From Rotaria macrura (Eukaryota > Rotifera > Eurotatoria > Philodinida > Philodinidae): 64,000 bases of DNA. The stretch lies in assembly GCA_900239685.1 (NCBI GenBank), contig OENT01000786.1, positions 1-64,000 on the forward strand, in the 5' to 3' direction. A program made the position numbers and the translations under genes. This document shows positions 24,601-37,944 of this stretch, in pieces (the stretch's first letter is position 1; each line of letters starts with the position of its first letter). A model generated the notes under the pieces. The model was not told where the DNA came from and ran no database searches. It saw only the letters and a program-made list of their open reading frames with translations.

Positions 24601-26738
24601 AGTATTACATAATTAAGATAAGTATTGTAGACGGATGTAGAATGAATTATTAAAATGAGATTGATGATTATAACTGTTCAAAAATATAAAGATTAATAAA
24701 ATATACATCAAAATTCGTACGAGGTAGAAGCTCTTTCAACACGGTTCTTTTTTTGAAAATTATCTGTTGAACAATATTGACTCATGTATCGTTGTAGTTA
24801 GTAGGATCATCAAATTAGAAAAATGAATTTGATGGCCTAAATTGCTTCCAAACAATCATTCTTTTGATTTGCAATCTTGATATGCTACTCAGTGTTTTAT
24901 AAACGAGTATAATTGATAGATAGAATGTATTTTCGTTCGAGAACTACGTATGTATATTTTGACTCCTGTATACGAGCAAAGCATGAATAATTTCACGAAA
25001 CCAATAGATTTTTATTGTTCTTTCAAATACTGTTGATATCGAAAATGAACGTTTATTGTAATTCAATGTTGCTCGAGTGTCACCGAATGGCTAGATAACA
25101 TGACGGTTTCCATTGATTAACTATATTATAACGTTTTGACAGAGAATCACTCAAAAATAAATACTAACTCAAACAAAATCTAAAGGGCGAACCACAAACA
25201 ATGACGATATTGTCAATTCGATGATAATTCTTGTATCTTTTACGATTCACTTTCTGATGTTGTATGATAATCTCCTCAAATATCGTTGTTTATGTCTTTA
25301 TCAACGTTTCCGATTACTTGCTAAAGTAAATATTTTCAACGTGCGAAAGTAATGATTAATGAACGAAATAGTTTTGCAATCTATCAGATACAACGAATCT
25401 ATATATAGCAGAGGGTTGTCTAAAATAATTCACCAGACTATCTTAATATATTGTAATAACTCGTATATAAGTTTATGCGAATCATTCAAACTAAAACGTT
25501 TATTCAGAGGACGAAAACGCGAACACGGGATAAATTTAGCGCAAATCCTCGAAAGCACTATCAGATACATATATCAATCGAAAAGAAAAACCGGTTTGTA
25601 TTGGGTACAAATGCATTCCGGGTAGGAGAATACAACGAAAGTTTTAATTTCCAATGAGAAAATATTTGATAACGATAAAACTTATGCTGTTTAAATTGCT
25701 AGAGTTTCAATCATAGATTGTGTATTTCATCTTCTGCTATCTTTGAAAATAGTAAAGTAGACTATGATCAAAAAAAAATAATATAATAAAACTTCTATTC
25801 AAGAAGGATCAATGACCTGAGAAATTTTCTTGGTTTCATCGATATAGATTAGTACCTTTCGAATAGGCTCGATATAAAATCTTTTAAGTTACGGTTCTTG
25901 AGTAAAAAACAACTTACTGAAATCATCAATTCGAATAATGTCATGCATCTGTTTAACAGATTCATTTATTGTCATAACATTGTGTTTGAAAACTGCGTCA
26001 GTTCGATTAATCACGTGTATCATATGTCAATAAATGACTACGATCATTTTATGGAAGAAAAAAAAAACTAAAATATTTAAAGGCAACATCTCGATGACTA
26101 ATTATTTACAAAGAATGAAAAGAAATCTTGTCACGCATGTATATTTCAATTTGGTATTCGTCTATTAAGAATAGTTTGTTGCTCTCCTTCGTACCATTGC
26201 AAATCGTATATGATTCATATGATCCTACTGAAAATGTAAAAAGTAGCTAGGTGAGATTGCTCAGCTAGTAAATCCTATTCAAGAGTAAAGAATATCATGC
26301 CATGGTCTCCTCTGTTCATTCAAATACTCGGCCAAACAATACCGTTTATTCATTTTGTTGTTATAGATGATCAAAAACTTGTCTACAGTAGACAAGATGA
26401 AATCCCTTACATGTATAATACTGACTCAACTTATTAACTACCATGTGTTTCTCTTTTAGAGAATGTTGACTCAACGAAAGCAAATATTTTAACTGCTCAA
26501 ATGTTAGTTGATGAGAAATGAATCGGATTTTATTTGCCGATGTATCTGTAGATAAATGAAAACTACCAATTCGAAAAACATTTCTCAAATGGGGTCGCAG
26601 ATATGAATTTCAACAGTGATTTATCTCATGCCTATACTCACTTTTGTTCGTGAGATCATTTTTCAAAATATATTTCTGTGTTCAATAAATAATAAAAATC
26701 TGCTGAAAAATAGAACAAAAATAAATAAATAAAAGCGT
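21603..26738. other. Gene-poor region with fold-back repeat
   Basis: About 5.1 kb without a convincing gene. The part 22540-23940 differs from its surroundings: it is less A+T-rich, begins with a TTAAGCCCCCTCCCCCTC block, and contains a fold-back (23437-23733) and an end resembling the 48 kb palindromic element (see separate entry). The remainder, including short open frames at 21800-22053, 25359-25657 and 26361-26588, shows no domain or splice-supported exon. Confidence 0.5.
23437..23938. repeat. Fold-back element with an end of the CCCAGGCAGACAAAC family
   Basis: Arms at about 23437-23536 and 23632-23733 are inverted copies: the left contains TATGTCTAGAAATGT...AGCGTTTTTTCGAAATTC and the right its complement, with matching flanks 'GAACCGATTTCTC' and 'GAGAAATCGGTACC'. 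Farther right, 23897-23938 reads TTAAAAGCGTTTTTCCAAAT then GTTTGTCTGTTTGGGT, nearly the same as the right terminus of the palindromic element at 48076-48441. The matching left terminus was not found, so this is probably an eroded relative. Confidence 0.6.
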
Positions 26739-29700
26739 CTAGAAACGATCGCCATAAAGAGAATCATCATCGCTTTGATCATTTGAATATCTTCTTGTTT
26801 TGCTTTTGTACTTTTCTTGCGGGATAGAATCACTTTTCCTTGATGGTTTTCGACAGCAATAAACTAAAGCACCAATGATGGCGATGAAAGCTGGAATGCC
26901 AAGGCCTAATGAGAGGCCAAGTATTAAAGGAAGATTATTTTTAGCTAAAAACAAAACAAAACAAAGTCAATAAAATAGTTATAAGATGGTACAGAGGACG
27001 TTACATGAAGCAGTACTAATTGTTGATGTTGGGCTAGGTGTTAGTGTGGATACTGTTGACAGCGATGTCGGTGCTGTTGTTGATGAATTTAGTGTAATAG
27101 CGACAGCTTTAAACAGAATAAATATGCATTAAGATAATAGAAATACAAAAAATGTATTCATTCGCTTGTAATACAAAGAATTCGATAGTATCATTGAACT
27201 TACTTTCACAATCATTAGCGTATAATTCGATGTAATCAAGTGCAAAATAGATTGATCTCATGGATTCATCTTTGGGATTATCTGCATTATTAAGTTCAAA
27301 GATAAACAAGAGCTATCGAATTAAAAAAGCCAGTAATTCATTTTCAAGTGACGTGAGATAATTTACTTTATAAGTATCTGTGGATGAATTGAATTCAGTA
27401 ATTTGACGTTGCCAACTGTTGCATGTCATATTTCTCCAAGAAACAGTATCAATGTAATGTCGGTCTGCTGTAGAATTGGTTTCCATGTATACTTGAATTT
27501 CAGGACCTGAATTCGATGTATTATTTACAGGACTAATATAATAATAATAGCGAAGACATTGTTTCCGTGTTCCACTAGTGCGTAGACTACCAGAGCCAAC
27601 ATCAACATTTGCAGCAATTGTCTTGTTCTGATCTGTGGAGTTAAAAGGAATAAGAGCGTATCGACCTATAAATCAAGAATAACACAATTATAGTCATGCA
27701 AGATAAAAAATTTTAAAAAAATGTTTCCTCTGTTTGAAGTTATTCATGTACAATAGCGCTGTTAGAATGAACTTTGATTTTAACTCACTAATGCCCCCCC
27801 CCCTCGCCCTATAATAGAAGACCCCCCTCGAGAAAAATTTCGTCTGACGTTATAGAAGACCCCATTTAATGAATTGTTAATTTTTTGCTAATTAGGGACT
27901 TTATTATGTGTTTTTCCATCAAAATATGTTTGATTCTTAGGGTTTTCAGTTGGAAATATTAAGTGGATGTGTTCATAATGATAATGACACCCTTAAAAGC
28001 CTGAAAATCCCGATGGGAATGCTGACGATCGCCTTGGTTTCCTGGAAAAACTTGTAAATTAAATATTGGACAAAAATTTGGTTCTTAATAGAAGACCCCC
28101 CTGGAAAACTTCTACGCTGGAACACAATAGAAGACCCAAGGTCTTTTATTGTAGGGCAGGTGGGGGGGGGGGNATTCTATATAAATCGACATGAAGTTGA
28201 ACATATTTTTCTCTCAAAATCAAGTTTCCATAGAATTCCATCATTACTACTCATGGGCAGAGATAAAAAATATTTCTAAACATCAAATACTTCTCGTGCG
28301 TATTCAAAAACTGTCTTCATACTGAAAATCTTATTGAGAAATGGTGAAATTTGATATGAAATCAGCATGCAATTCATCTTAAAATGTATAGACTTCAACA
28401 GAAAAATAATGGTCATCAACTAACATCAACGTCAAACTATAGTACAACTAGAAAAAATACTCAGTTTCAACTAGTTAGTTCTTTCATAAGACAACGAACC
28501 TGCATTGCATTTTGATACGCTTGCATTGTCCGATGGACAAGTGTCATTGTAGCAGAACCACATGTCCCACGTGAAGTTTTTATTTGTAAATTGTCCGAGA
28601 TCGTATGGCATTTTACATGTATTTGGAGAATTACTTGTCCTACCTAATTAGAAATTATTAAAGCACACGTCGTTTAACAGAATTTAACCATAGCGTACCG
28701 TCCCATTTTGCTGCCGAGAGAGGAACATTGGGTGGCTCAGTGGTATTGTAATATTCACCTTCAATAAATTCAGATCCGTCAGTCAAATTTACAAAGTCTT
28801 CTCCTTCGGTAAAACAAGATTCGTCAGAAAAATCACAAAGAAGCAGATTGATAAGAGTTGTTGATAGGGTGGTGGTTGCCGTGTCAGTAGATACTACTGA
28901 TATAGGTATTTCCGATTTCGTGTTCGTCACATACGATCCACCATCAGTTGTATCCGATCCGATAGTAGTTACTTCCGCTTTGGTGGAATCGATACTCGAT
29001 GTAATAGCCATTGTGCTTGATGCAATACTGGTTTCAGCCATGGTCGTATCTATCTCTGTTGTGACGTCGTTCATACCAGTAGTAACTTCACTCATGTTAC
29101 TTGTATTATCTGTCGTGACGTCATTCATAACAGTAGTATATTCACTTATGTTACTTGTATTATCTGTCGTATCGTTTGATGCATACCATTGTGGTAAGTT
29201 TTGAGTATTTTCATCCGCTCGATATAGAAAAAATAGAATCAACATTAATAATCACAAAACATATAGAGTCGAAGTAATATATACCACAAGGGCCATCGAA
29301 TACATTGATTTTTGCGAAACCAAAATAAAAGTTAGCTTGACCACCACTTCGATGTAGTTTGAACAAGATCTATAAAATAAAAGTAGTGAAATATGTCAAG
29401 GAAAATGTTTACAAACTCCAGTAGATGTATTGTAAAATATTTTCGAGTTCCTTTCTTTTAGTTGTAGCAACAGGTAAAAATAGGCAATTAATCCTTATGG
29501 ATTCTTACTGAAGTGTAACTGTTCGAACAAAATATCTTTCTAAGTTTTAAATGAAATGCTATTTAACCGAAATCGGTAGTGTTCAGCGACATCAGTCAGT
29601 ACGTATTTTACTCACATGATAACTGTTCGATAATGGTCGATCATATGAATGCAAAAAATGCTGCCATTGAGGGTCAGATGTTGCTGTCAACTCTGCAATA

Positions 29701-30148
29701 GGTTCTCTCGTCGAATCTTGATCCTGTTCAACACTGATTTTGGCATCGTATGAATTATCACTGATATAATAATAAAAATCGAGACAATGCATGTTACTGT
29801 CTCCATTTTTCATCAAAACTGAAATCGTCTGATCGAATGTACCCACATTAGACGTTTTAACAAACGCATACTTATCTGCAAATTATCTGTTCAATGAAGG
29901 CAGTAAGTATAAGATTTTGACAAATACTTACGAATATCATAACTCGCAGCTAATACTTGAATCGACGTTTCCTCTAAGATTTGATCATTTGTTCGGATTA
30001 GATTGTGTATATTAGGAGTTGTCTCAAACTCACAATCAGCTAATGTTTCAATATCAAAATCACATCGGTAAAGTGATGTTAAACAGAAACACGGACTGAA
30101 TATAAAGACAAGAACTAAAAGAAAATCGTTGCAATAGATTCCAATCAT
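26739..30148 (-). CDS. MAM-like, Thr/Ser-rich type I membrane protein
   Basis: Nine exons by GT-AG sites and continuous phase: 30148-29932, 29875-29616, 29369-29285, 29217-28699, 28643-28500, 27665-27367, 27312-27204, 27106-27005, 26944-26739; 646 residues. A signal peptide (FLLVLVFIFSPCFCL) is followed by a MAM-like module (~29-187) that opens with YRCDF and closes with NVFDGPC. A Thr/Ser-rich mucin-like linker (~190-312) follows, with an imperfect ~20-residue repeat built on TTDNTSN(I/M)SE and MNDVTT. A second MAM-like module (~315-545) opens LLLCDFSDESCF and closes ALDYIELYANDC. Then come a short Thr/Pro/Ser stalk, a transmembrane helix (~584-608, LILGLSLGLGIPAFIAIIGA), CC and a charged cytosolic tail ending DDDSLYGDRF. 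MAM domains mediate adhesion, so a cell-surface adhesion or glycocalyx role is inferred. The MAM call is by cysteine pattern and termini, not a profile search. Intron 5 (834 bp) carries a MITE; the others are 54-246 bp. Confidence 0.75.
27794..28173. mobile_element. MITE-like element with C/G-tract termini in a MAM-gene intron
   Basis: Terminal inverted repeats run CCCCCCCCTCGCCCTATAAT then AGAAGACC on the left and the complement of CCACCTGCCCTACAATAAAA then GACC on the right, each outermost tip being a homopolymer of C or G. The unit TAATAGAAGACCCCCCT or a variant occurs four times (near 27812, 27850, 28088, 28128). There is no coding capacity, so it depends on enzymes from elsewhere. The single ambiguous base of the window is at 28173, directly after the terminal G run. 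The target duplication could not be resolved. Confidence 0.7.
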
Positions 30149-33100
30149 TCTATGACTTACTAGTGATGCCTTGGAAAGTTTGCATAATTATCTAAAAATC
30201 ATTCATATATAGTTATTAACAAAATTAGAGAATAATGGACGTTTATAATATATTTTGGTTAGAAAATGTCTTACAAGACGCTTTTATTAACCTAAAACAT
30301 AAAGAACCAAGACGACAAACATTGTTGATATACTTAATTGATGTAGTAAACAATTTCATAGATTAATACTTGGTACATTCAGAAAGAGCATAACTAACAA
30401 AATCGATAACAGAAGAATAGTTATATTTCAAAAATAGTATACTATTTTGCCAAAACAGCACTTTCAAATAGAGTTTTACTTCTTAAGTACAGAACGATAA
30501 TTTTAACAGAGGTCATTTTGTCTTACTGAATATTTGCAAAAGAGATCTGATAAGTACTTTACATAGTTACATGAGACGAACTTTCAGACACGACAAGTTT
30601 TCTGAGCAGCATTTCGTCTAAATAGCATTAAACGATTGATTTTTCATCGTTTGAATTGCATAAGACGAATGCTTGTGCGTCATATTTAATAAGAACAGAA
30701 AGCTATTAGATAGTGCATGTAGAAAAAAAAACCCTAAGTATTCTCCAATCATCTGAATATTATTCGGTGATTACTATTAACAAGTGAAATTTGTATTCCT
30801 CATGCTTAAGTACAAACTGCTCTATGAGAATATTTAATACAAAATCAATGTAAAAAAATGTTTATCGTTTTTTTCATCTTATTTAATAAATTTCTAATTA
30901 CTAGAGGATGTTTTCCAAAAAAAGCAAAACAAACAGAATTATTATCTGTTGTATACGGATTCTTTATTTATTGTTTTTTGTTTTGAAAATAATCATCCTT
31001 GGCTTCTTTGTAATATCTATAATACAAAAACGAATGATTCATTAGATATAAAACTCGTATTTTACTTCAAGTAAATATGAAAGAATGATTTATTGTAAAT
31101 GTCTCTCTACTAATTAAACGTTACAATAGTATTGAACAAGACTCTGCTGAAGCTAATGCTTCACTTACCTTCAATACTGCTAAGATAGTTGCTCACAAAA
31201 ATACGATACTGTAAAACTTGAATACGAACTCAACTATATTTTCATTTGATTTTGTAAATTTGTCATAAAAACGTCGCAATCAGTTGGTTACTACCTTCAT
31301 AAATCTTTTCGCATGATATAGAAAAATAATCATCCGTAGATTAAAAACGATGCGTAGGTTTTGATCATAATCGAGTATGATGTTCGAAAAACCATGAAAT
31401 TTTAGGACTAACTTATAATAATATTCAAAACTATCCTTTTCTTCTTATATGTAGTTTGTCACATATAGACTCTTATACTTCTATTACATAGTTACTGAGA
31501 AATCGACGAAATCATGATTATAGTATGTAAAAATCACTTGAATTTCTTTTATATTAGTTGATATCTTGTTGTAAAATTTTACAGCTAAAATCCATGACTT
31601 TATCGGCTATTTAGATAGAATTCTGTTGACATGATAACATATTATTCACTCAAAGAACTGGCAATGGACTGATGCAATACTCGCATTATAAACTCGACTA
31701 TTGGTAGACGACACATGTTTCAACTAAACATATGTACTCAAAATGAATGATTCTTATCAACTATTGTTTAATGATTTACATCTCTGTTGTAAATATTTAT
31801 TTACGAATATTTAAAAATATGTGATTTAAATTGAGATTCATGGAAAATAATTAAAACGACATAGATTATACTTCTGATCTGATCAATTAAATCGATATGT
31901 TGTCTGAAAGGATTTTAAGTTTATTTTGTTCTTTCTTATTTTGTTAGTTCATATATATGACGTGTGTAAGAGACAATCTACTGTAAAACGAAATGTGAAC
32001 TTTGCACGAATGTTCATCAATAAACAGGATGATAATTTCATCTAAGAATGAAGTTTCGTTTCAAGGTCAACTAGTTCGATAAAATAAATCGAAAACATAT
32101 AATTTGTTCAACATTTTATTTATCTAGATTACTATTTCATATTTTCAAAAAATAGTATACAAACCTATGACGTATCATCAATTTTCTTATACTTAAACCA
32201 CAGAATTGATTACTACAATAGTAAAGATTGGTCGTCATACATAATCCAATTTTATCTTGTCACAAGGTAAGTTTTATCATTATTAGGAAAAAATAACTCG
32301 CGAATCGAGCATAATCTATCGAAGAAACATTGAATAGCATCAATAATGTCACGTGAAATACGTGGTCTTTCCATCGAATCGTATTCTTTGTTTTGATTAA
32401 TGCAGATAAGTGTTAGTACTAGTCAATATAAGGTGTCATGAGTAGGTATCAATGCACAAATCTGACCCATGCAGATAGAAATTATGTTTTGCATACGAAA
32501 ATGTAATCAGATTGAAGCAATTATACGATTTGATCTATACGTATCAATATGAGGCAGGTTATATAGGATCAATACTCAATAATTCATGAAATCAGTATCA
32601 TATATGCGCAAATGCTCAATGAATTATCGAAATTCTCTAGTTTGTAGAATTATTTCAGTGGAATTCAATACATTCTCATGCTAACCATTGATGATGTGAT
32701 TAATATATAGATGACACTGATTAAATATGAAACGAAATACGAATCCTTTGCTATCAAATTCGTTTGCGCTATGATTTATCAGTCCGATTCCCACAGAATA
32801 GATACCCCCGTCGAAATCAGTAATTGTTACTTTCCATGGATTCGGAATTACCTACATGCGGCAATAAGCCCTATGTAAAACATAGTGCGGCTGCATCAAT
32901 AAAGGCATATCGGACGCGACTGATATCCGCTCTACTCATAGCTTCTTGTTGCGTCTAGTTGAATTCCTATGGGTTCTCATGAATTCCGAATCCCTGGGAA
33001 TCAGTCAGTACCGATTTCAAGGGTGGGCTTCTATTTTGTGGGGAGCGGACTGAAAATTTTGCATTACTGATCGTTCCATCAATTTTACTAACCAAATATT

Positions 33101-35906
33101 GCGGTGCCGATTTTTTTATGGGATGAGTTGTGCTCCCCATAATCTAAACATTACGATAATCATTCATTCATGCGTTGAATATTGACACTATGCATATATA
33201 CATACAATTCTTAATCATTCCAAATCATCATAAAAGTGAACTGAACACATGAAAACTCTCATATAGTTTCATATTCATGACTGATAGCAACTAGTTGTTT
33301 CAAAAAGAAAAAAAATAACACTTAAAAAACGTGCATTTCCATAAACATCACGTGAACTATTACCTATGTCAATCAGGAGATAAAAATTAATTTGATTAGA
33401 TATTTTCAATTCGCAAACAGTCCCTACACAAGTTCGTGTGTATCATCGATTTTGTAGGGAAGAATCAAAATTATAGTTATCTTCATTGAAAATATCATGC
33501 TCTCATTAGGTATATGTATATGTTTAGAATATTTCTTTTCTAATATTAAAAACTCATGGAGTATGCACTACAATAAAATTAATACAGTGGTAATGACTTT
33601 TGTAGACTATAAATTTTGATAAAATCAAAATAAGCTTGTTATCAATTATATCCAATATTTTGTAGGAATAGTTCTTATAAGAGGTTTTACTTTTCTAATT
33701 TTTCTCTAAACTTTCATGTGTTCTATTCTGTGACAGTACGCATAATGAATCACAAGTCAAAATGTGAACCAATTAATTCCGAGGAAAAAATCTGAAAATA
33801 CATTTAAAAGAAGAGCGTGAAAATTTCATTAGGAAATTTTAAACTAGATAAAAATTTAAAAAAGAAACAGCTTTATGTAAACGTCTTTCATGCTGATTAG
33901 TGGCTGTTTGTAGTGATCGACTGTTCGATTGAGTTTGTCTCCCTCATACGCATCTTATTTTTTTTCTAGTGAATTTAATGAAATGTTTCGTACGAAATCA
34001 TTCGACAATAATTAATTCTTAAAATGTATATATTGAATTTTAGTTAAATGTAATGATACGGCTAATGGAACATATGTTAGAATTTTCAATGTGAAATAAT
34101 TCCTTCAGTTTTCATTTAGTTTGATTAAATTATTTAATTTTGATTGCTATCTGTGTGTAACTGCATATGAAACGTACAGATCATTTCTGTAGATGATTTC
34201 AATTTGTTATCATTGACTACTTGTCCAATGTCTGTTCTATGATCGAAATGAATAAGTTCGACAAAAGTAATAAGAGTAAATGGATTCTCAACGTAAAAAT
34301 TTATAATAAATTCACTCAGTATAAAATCTTTACGGTACTGTATAATTTTTCCTTCTTTTTCATGGACACACTATTAAGATATTATTATTCGTTGATATTG
34401 TTTTGCATGCATGACTTCGTATCCCATCCATGCCAACCTGTTTGAATTTTCTTACTGCGTTATTCTTTATGGATTTTTATTTAAAGACTTGTATATAGAT
34501 TTAAGATTGTGTACTGTAATGATATCATAAATAAACACTAAGAAAATATTTCTTCGAAAATAGCTGTTGAAGCTAAGCAAATCAAAATCGAAGCATTTCT
34601 TTGTTTGATCAAAAGTTGTGTCCCAAGAAGAAGAAAAAACGATTGCTTCAAAAGTCAATTATTTCTTTAAAGTTCAACATGGTTATTCGGAACGAATAGA
34701 GCTGTAAACATGAGTTACAGGTTTTTCTTGGTTATATAGAATCATTGTTGATATAGTTGATCAAAACAAAAAACCATGAATCAGAAAGAACGTCATATCA
34801 TCACTTGATAATATTGATTAGGAACATGTTCCCTCTTTGCAATTCAATCTTTCTAGTAGAGAATTTCATATAAATGCTAATTGACCAATTGTAATGATAG
34901 ATAAAGAATTTTGAATTCTTATCGTGTATCTTAATTAGGAAGGAGACTCCGTGTTCATCAATGTTAGCTCTTTTCTGCGACAAAGATTTCGAAAAAACGA
35001 AAGTTAAAAACGTGAATGTTTCAATTTGAAGTGAAAAGTATCGATAATCTAATTATCATGGTTTTCTTTCTTATTACTTCTCTACGAAGTTTCGTTTTTA
35101 TAACTAATGATTTCAAAAGAAAAAGAAACTTTTCCGATGTGTATCCTCTTCTGTTTATTTCGAGATAATATTAATATAGATACGACATAAAACTATGTTC
35201 CTAGAGAAAGAACTATATAAATACATGAAGTATGATTACATTATATTCTTTTGGCAGACATCATCATGGATTAATCGAATTCTAAAAAGAAGTGGATTTC
35301 GTAAAGACTAGTTTTTGCTTTCAACAGTAGTTAGATCATTGAATTAATGGCGATACAAACTTTCCTATTCCTAGAGATCGAACAGTTTTTCTTTGAGAAT
35401 AACACGTTAAGATCTTTAGAAAAAGATCCATTTGATATAATTCATAAGAGAACAAGTATCATGAATTTATTGGATATTACGCGTACCAACTATCTATAAG
35501 TGCATTGAATGGGATGTCGATATTTTACTTCGAACACAAACAGTATACTTTGGTGGTCAAGATTCAAGAACAGAAGTAAGCCAACATAACATAAATATTC
35601 CCTACAACGATGTTGATTACGTATCTCTTTTAAAAGTCAAACTATCTGGAGAGAATAATGTCTCAAAAAACCAAGAAAGTCATCTGTAACAATCAACAGT
35701 GAACAAATATTAAATTCTTATAGTTCTACTTGCATAGTATGATTTCGAAGGTATTAAATTTTAACCATTACCGTTATGGCTGTTTATTTACGAATTTAAA
35801 ATGGTTTCTTAATCAGAAGAAAGATCTTTCTATTTATATGATCGATGATTCATATGATGATTTATTTAACAAAAAATATACCGTTAAGTTCTTCATCGTT
35901 AGAATT
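30149..35906. other. Gene-poor region
   Basis: About 5.8 kb between the MAM gene start and MsrA. It contains one clear inverted-repeat element (32779-33053). The rest is A+T-rich with no supported exon; open frames at 34221-34445, 34467-34658, 34801-34983 and 35730-35954 lack any domain. Confidence 0.5.
32779..33053. mobile_element. 275 bp MITE-like inverted-repeat element
   Basis: The ends are TCAGTCCG...CGGACTGA. The left arm reads TCAGTCCGATTCCCACAGAA then TAGATACCCCCGTCGAAATC; the right arm's complement reads TCAGTCCGCTCCCCACAAAA then TAGAAGCCCACCCTTGAAAT. A further paired block, GGATTCGGAATT, lies inside both arms. The centre is richer in G+C than the surrounding DNA. No coding capacity. 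The target duplication is not evident, so the superfamily is open. Confidence 0.7.
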
Positions 35907-36497
35907 TTAATAATACAATCTATGATTGCAATAACCATCAGGATTGTTTTCTAGATATTTTTGATGGTAGGATTCGGCCGTGAAGAACTGAAAGCCGTCA
36001 GCTGGTATTATTTGTGTTACTATTTGTCCTTTGATTTTACCACTAGCTTGTACTTCATTACGTACTTGTTCGGCAATTTTCTGCTGTTCTTTAGTATGAG
36101 TAAAGATAACAGAACGATATTGAGTACCGCGATCATTGCCTTGCCGGTTCGAAGTAGTAGGATCGTGCATACGGAAGAAAAAATGAACTAGATCAGCATA
36201 TGCTAGTTTATTTGGTTCATACGACACTTGTAGAACTTCAGCATGATTTGTTGTTCCAGTACAAACATCTTCGTATGACGCTTTCGAACCACCACCCATA
36301 TAACCGACAGCAGCTGATATTAAATTAGATCCGAATTGTTTGCGAAAAAATTTTTCAGTACCCCAAAAACAACCAGCACCAAACGTAGCCAGTTCCACAC
36401 CGACTTTAACTGCTGCAGCCATGTCTTGTTGTTGTATAAGGTTTGTTAAATATAAAAAGACTATGAATAACCCGTTGCAACTTATAAATATATGCAT
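35907..36497 (-). CDS. msrA: Peptide-methionine (S)-S-oxide reductase
   Basis: Reduces methionine S-sulfoxide in proteins and as free amino acid, using thioredoxin. Single exon of 196 residues. The active-site motif GAGCFWG holds the nucleophilic Cys at residue 43. Other family blocks follow: VGYMGGGSKASYEDVCTG, TNHAEVLQVSYEP, FFRMHDPTTSNRQGNDRGTQ and AESYHQKYLENNP. A Cys near the C terminus (residue 190) could act as resolving residue. The first ~25 residues (MHIFISCNGLFIVFLYL...) are hydrophobic and not part of the fold; they could be a targeting sequence, or translation may begin at Met26 (36422), giving a 171-residue cytosolic form. Methionine sulfoxide repair fits the oxidative-stress tolerance of bdelloids, though the gene is universal. 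It appears intact. Confidence 0.93.
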   Translation of the reverse strand: MHIFISCNGLFIVFLYLTNLIQQQDMAAAVKVGVELATFGAGCFWGTEKFFRKQFGSNLISAAVGYMGGGSKASYEDVCTGTTNHAEVLQVSYEPNKLAYADLVHFFFRMHDPTTSNRQGNDRGTQYRSVIFTHTKEQQKIAEQVRNEVQASGKIKGQIVTQIIPADGFQFFTAESYHQKYLENNPDGYCNHRLYY

Positions 36498-36959
36498 CGA
36501 ACATGTTACATAAGCGGTTCTTTTTTTTTGTTTCGTTCTTGTGTTTTCTCCGATCGTCCTTTTCTATCTCATGCTAAGAAAAGAAAAACACTCGGCAAAA
36601 TCAACCTTTACTTGCACATTTCTTTTCCTTTTTCTTTTTTTGCGTTCTGTGTAAGTACAAAGATTACGCATTACATAACTGCAGTTACAATGTCAAAGCA
36701 CGCAGAAAAAACTTGAATTCATCTTAGCAATTCCATTGTATAAATTGGAGTTATACAAAAAATCGTTTTCGTTATTTCCCATGTGTCAACTTTGTTTTTC
36801 GACTACAAAAACAAAAGAAAATTCTGTCATGGAATTAATAATTAACTCGTAAAATAAATCTTTTCTAGGATTGCCTAATTTTTTTCAATGAAATGTTATG
36901 TGATGAGTCCATATATATATATATATATTTCAATTAAATCACTTACTATGCTACTAGCT

Positions 36960-37240
36960 TCCAAGTAGAATCATTCCGATAATACGATTCGATAGGAATC
37001 CAATTGAATTGAATCGAGTTTTTTCATAAAATTCTACGAAATTCTATCGGATTTTGAGAGACGTGATGACTTTGGGATCCTAGGGTAGAAATTGGTTGGA
37101 AGCTCATGCGAGTTGTTGACCCATCTTTATTAATATCGCCAGACGTTAATTAGTACCCAATTAATCAAATAAGCTTTGTCCATCTCTCTGAATCATATCG
37201 GATTCATTCACCTGGGTTCAAGTTTTCATTTGAAAATAAA
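36960..37240. repeat. Possible third, partial copy of repeat family A
   Basis: It shares a terminal block with copy 2 (ATCGGATT.. then CATTCA(T/C)CTGGGTT) and several GATAGGAATCC / ATCGGATTTT / GGGATCC units like the core of 11815-12270. The flanking landmarks of the family are missing, so the call is tentative. Confidence 0.4.
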
Positions 37241-37944
37241 CTACTTGTAATTTGATTCATGTTTCAAATTCGAAAATTTTTTTCTGTATACGAATTCTAC
37301 AAAGCATTAATTTACATTAAAACATGTACTTTTTAATCATACATTCTATTTCACGAGATATTTTTCATGACCTTCTTTTTGTTTTTGCTTAAACATGAAT
37401 CACACAATTTCTCTTCTCTGTCTCTATTTGATTAATCAATAATCGAGGTCTTTCGTGCATGAATGGCATAATAGAATACTGTACGAACAGTCGCCTGATT
37501 GACTGTTTTATAGGCTTTCTAAAGTAGTTTTGGAAAAAATCATTCATTTATCCAAAAGAAGAAAACAGATATTCGTAATAGATATTGATCTGTAACACAA
37601 TTTCACATGGATAACTATTGCAATAAATAAAAAATCTATACGAACATTAGGACATCTTATTTTTTCAATCGCCTGATAAATTTTCACCGATAAGTTTTCA
37701 AAACAATTCTTTTTTAATTGAGAATCGGTCGAATCTAAACACACTAGGTCATAGGATATGGATGTGAGACTACGGTTGATTAATCTCGAGAGGCGTTCTG
37801 AATACTATTAGATTGAAAGGATATTTATTGACATACATGTTGTTTTCTCTGAAGTTATAATATTATTCTACCAGGTAGTAAGAAAAAAAGAATGTTTATA
37901 CTAATTACTTCCTTGACGAACCCATCTAAAAAGTAGTCACAAAA

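Noticed and set aside
28848-29204. 118-residue valine-rich open frame on the + strand
   Set aside because: It is the antisense of the Thr/Ser-rich exon 4 of the MAM-like gene.
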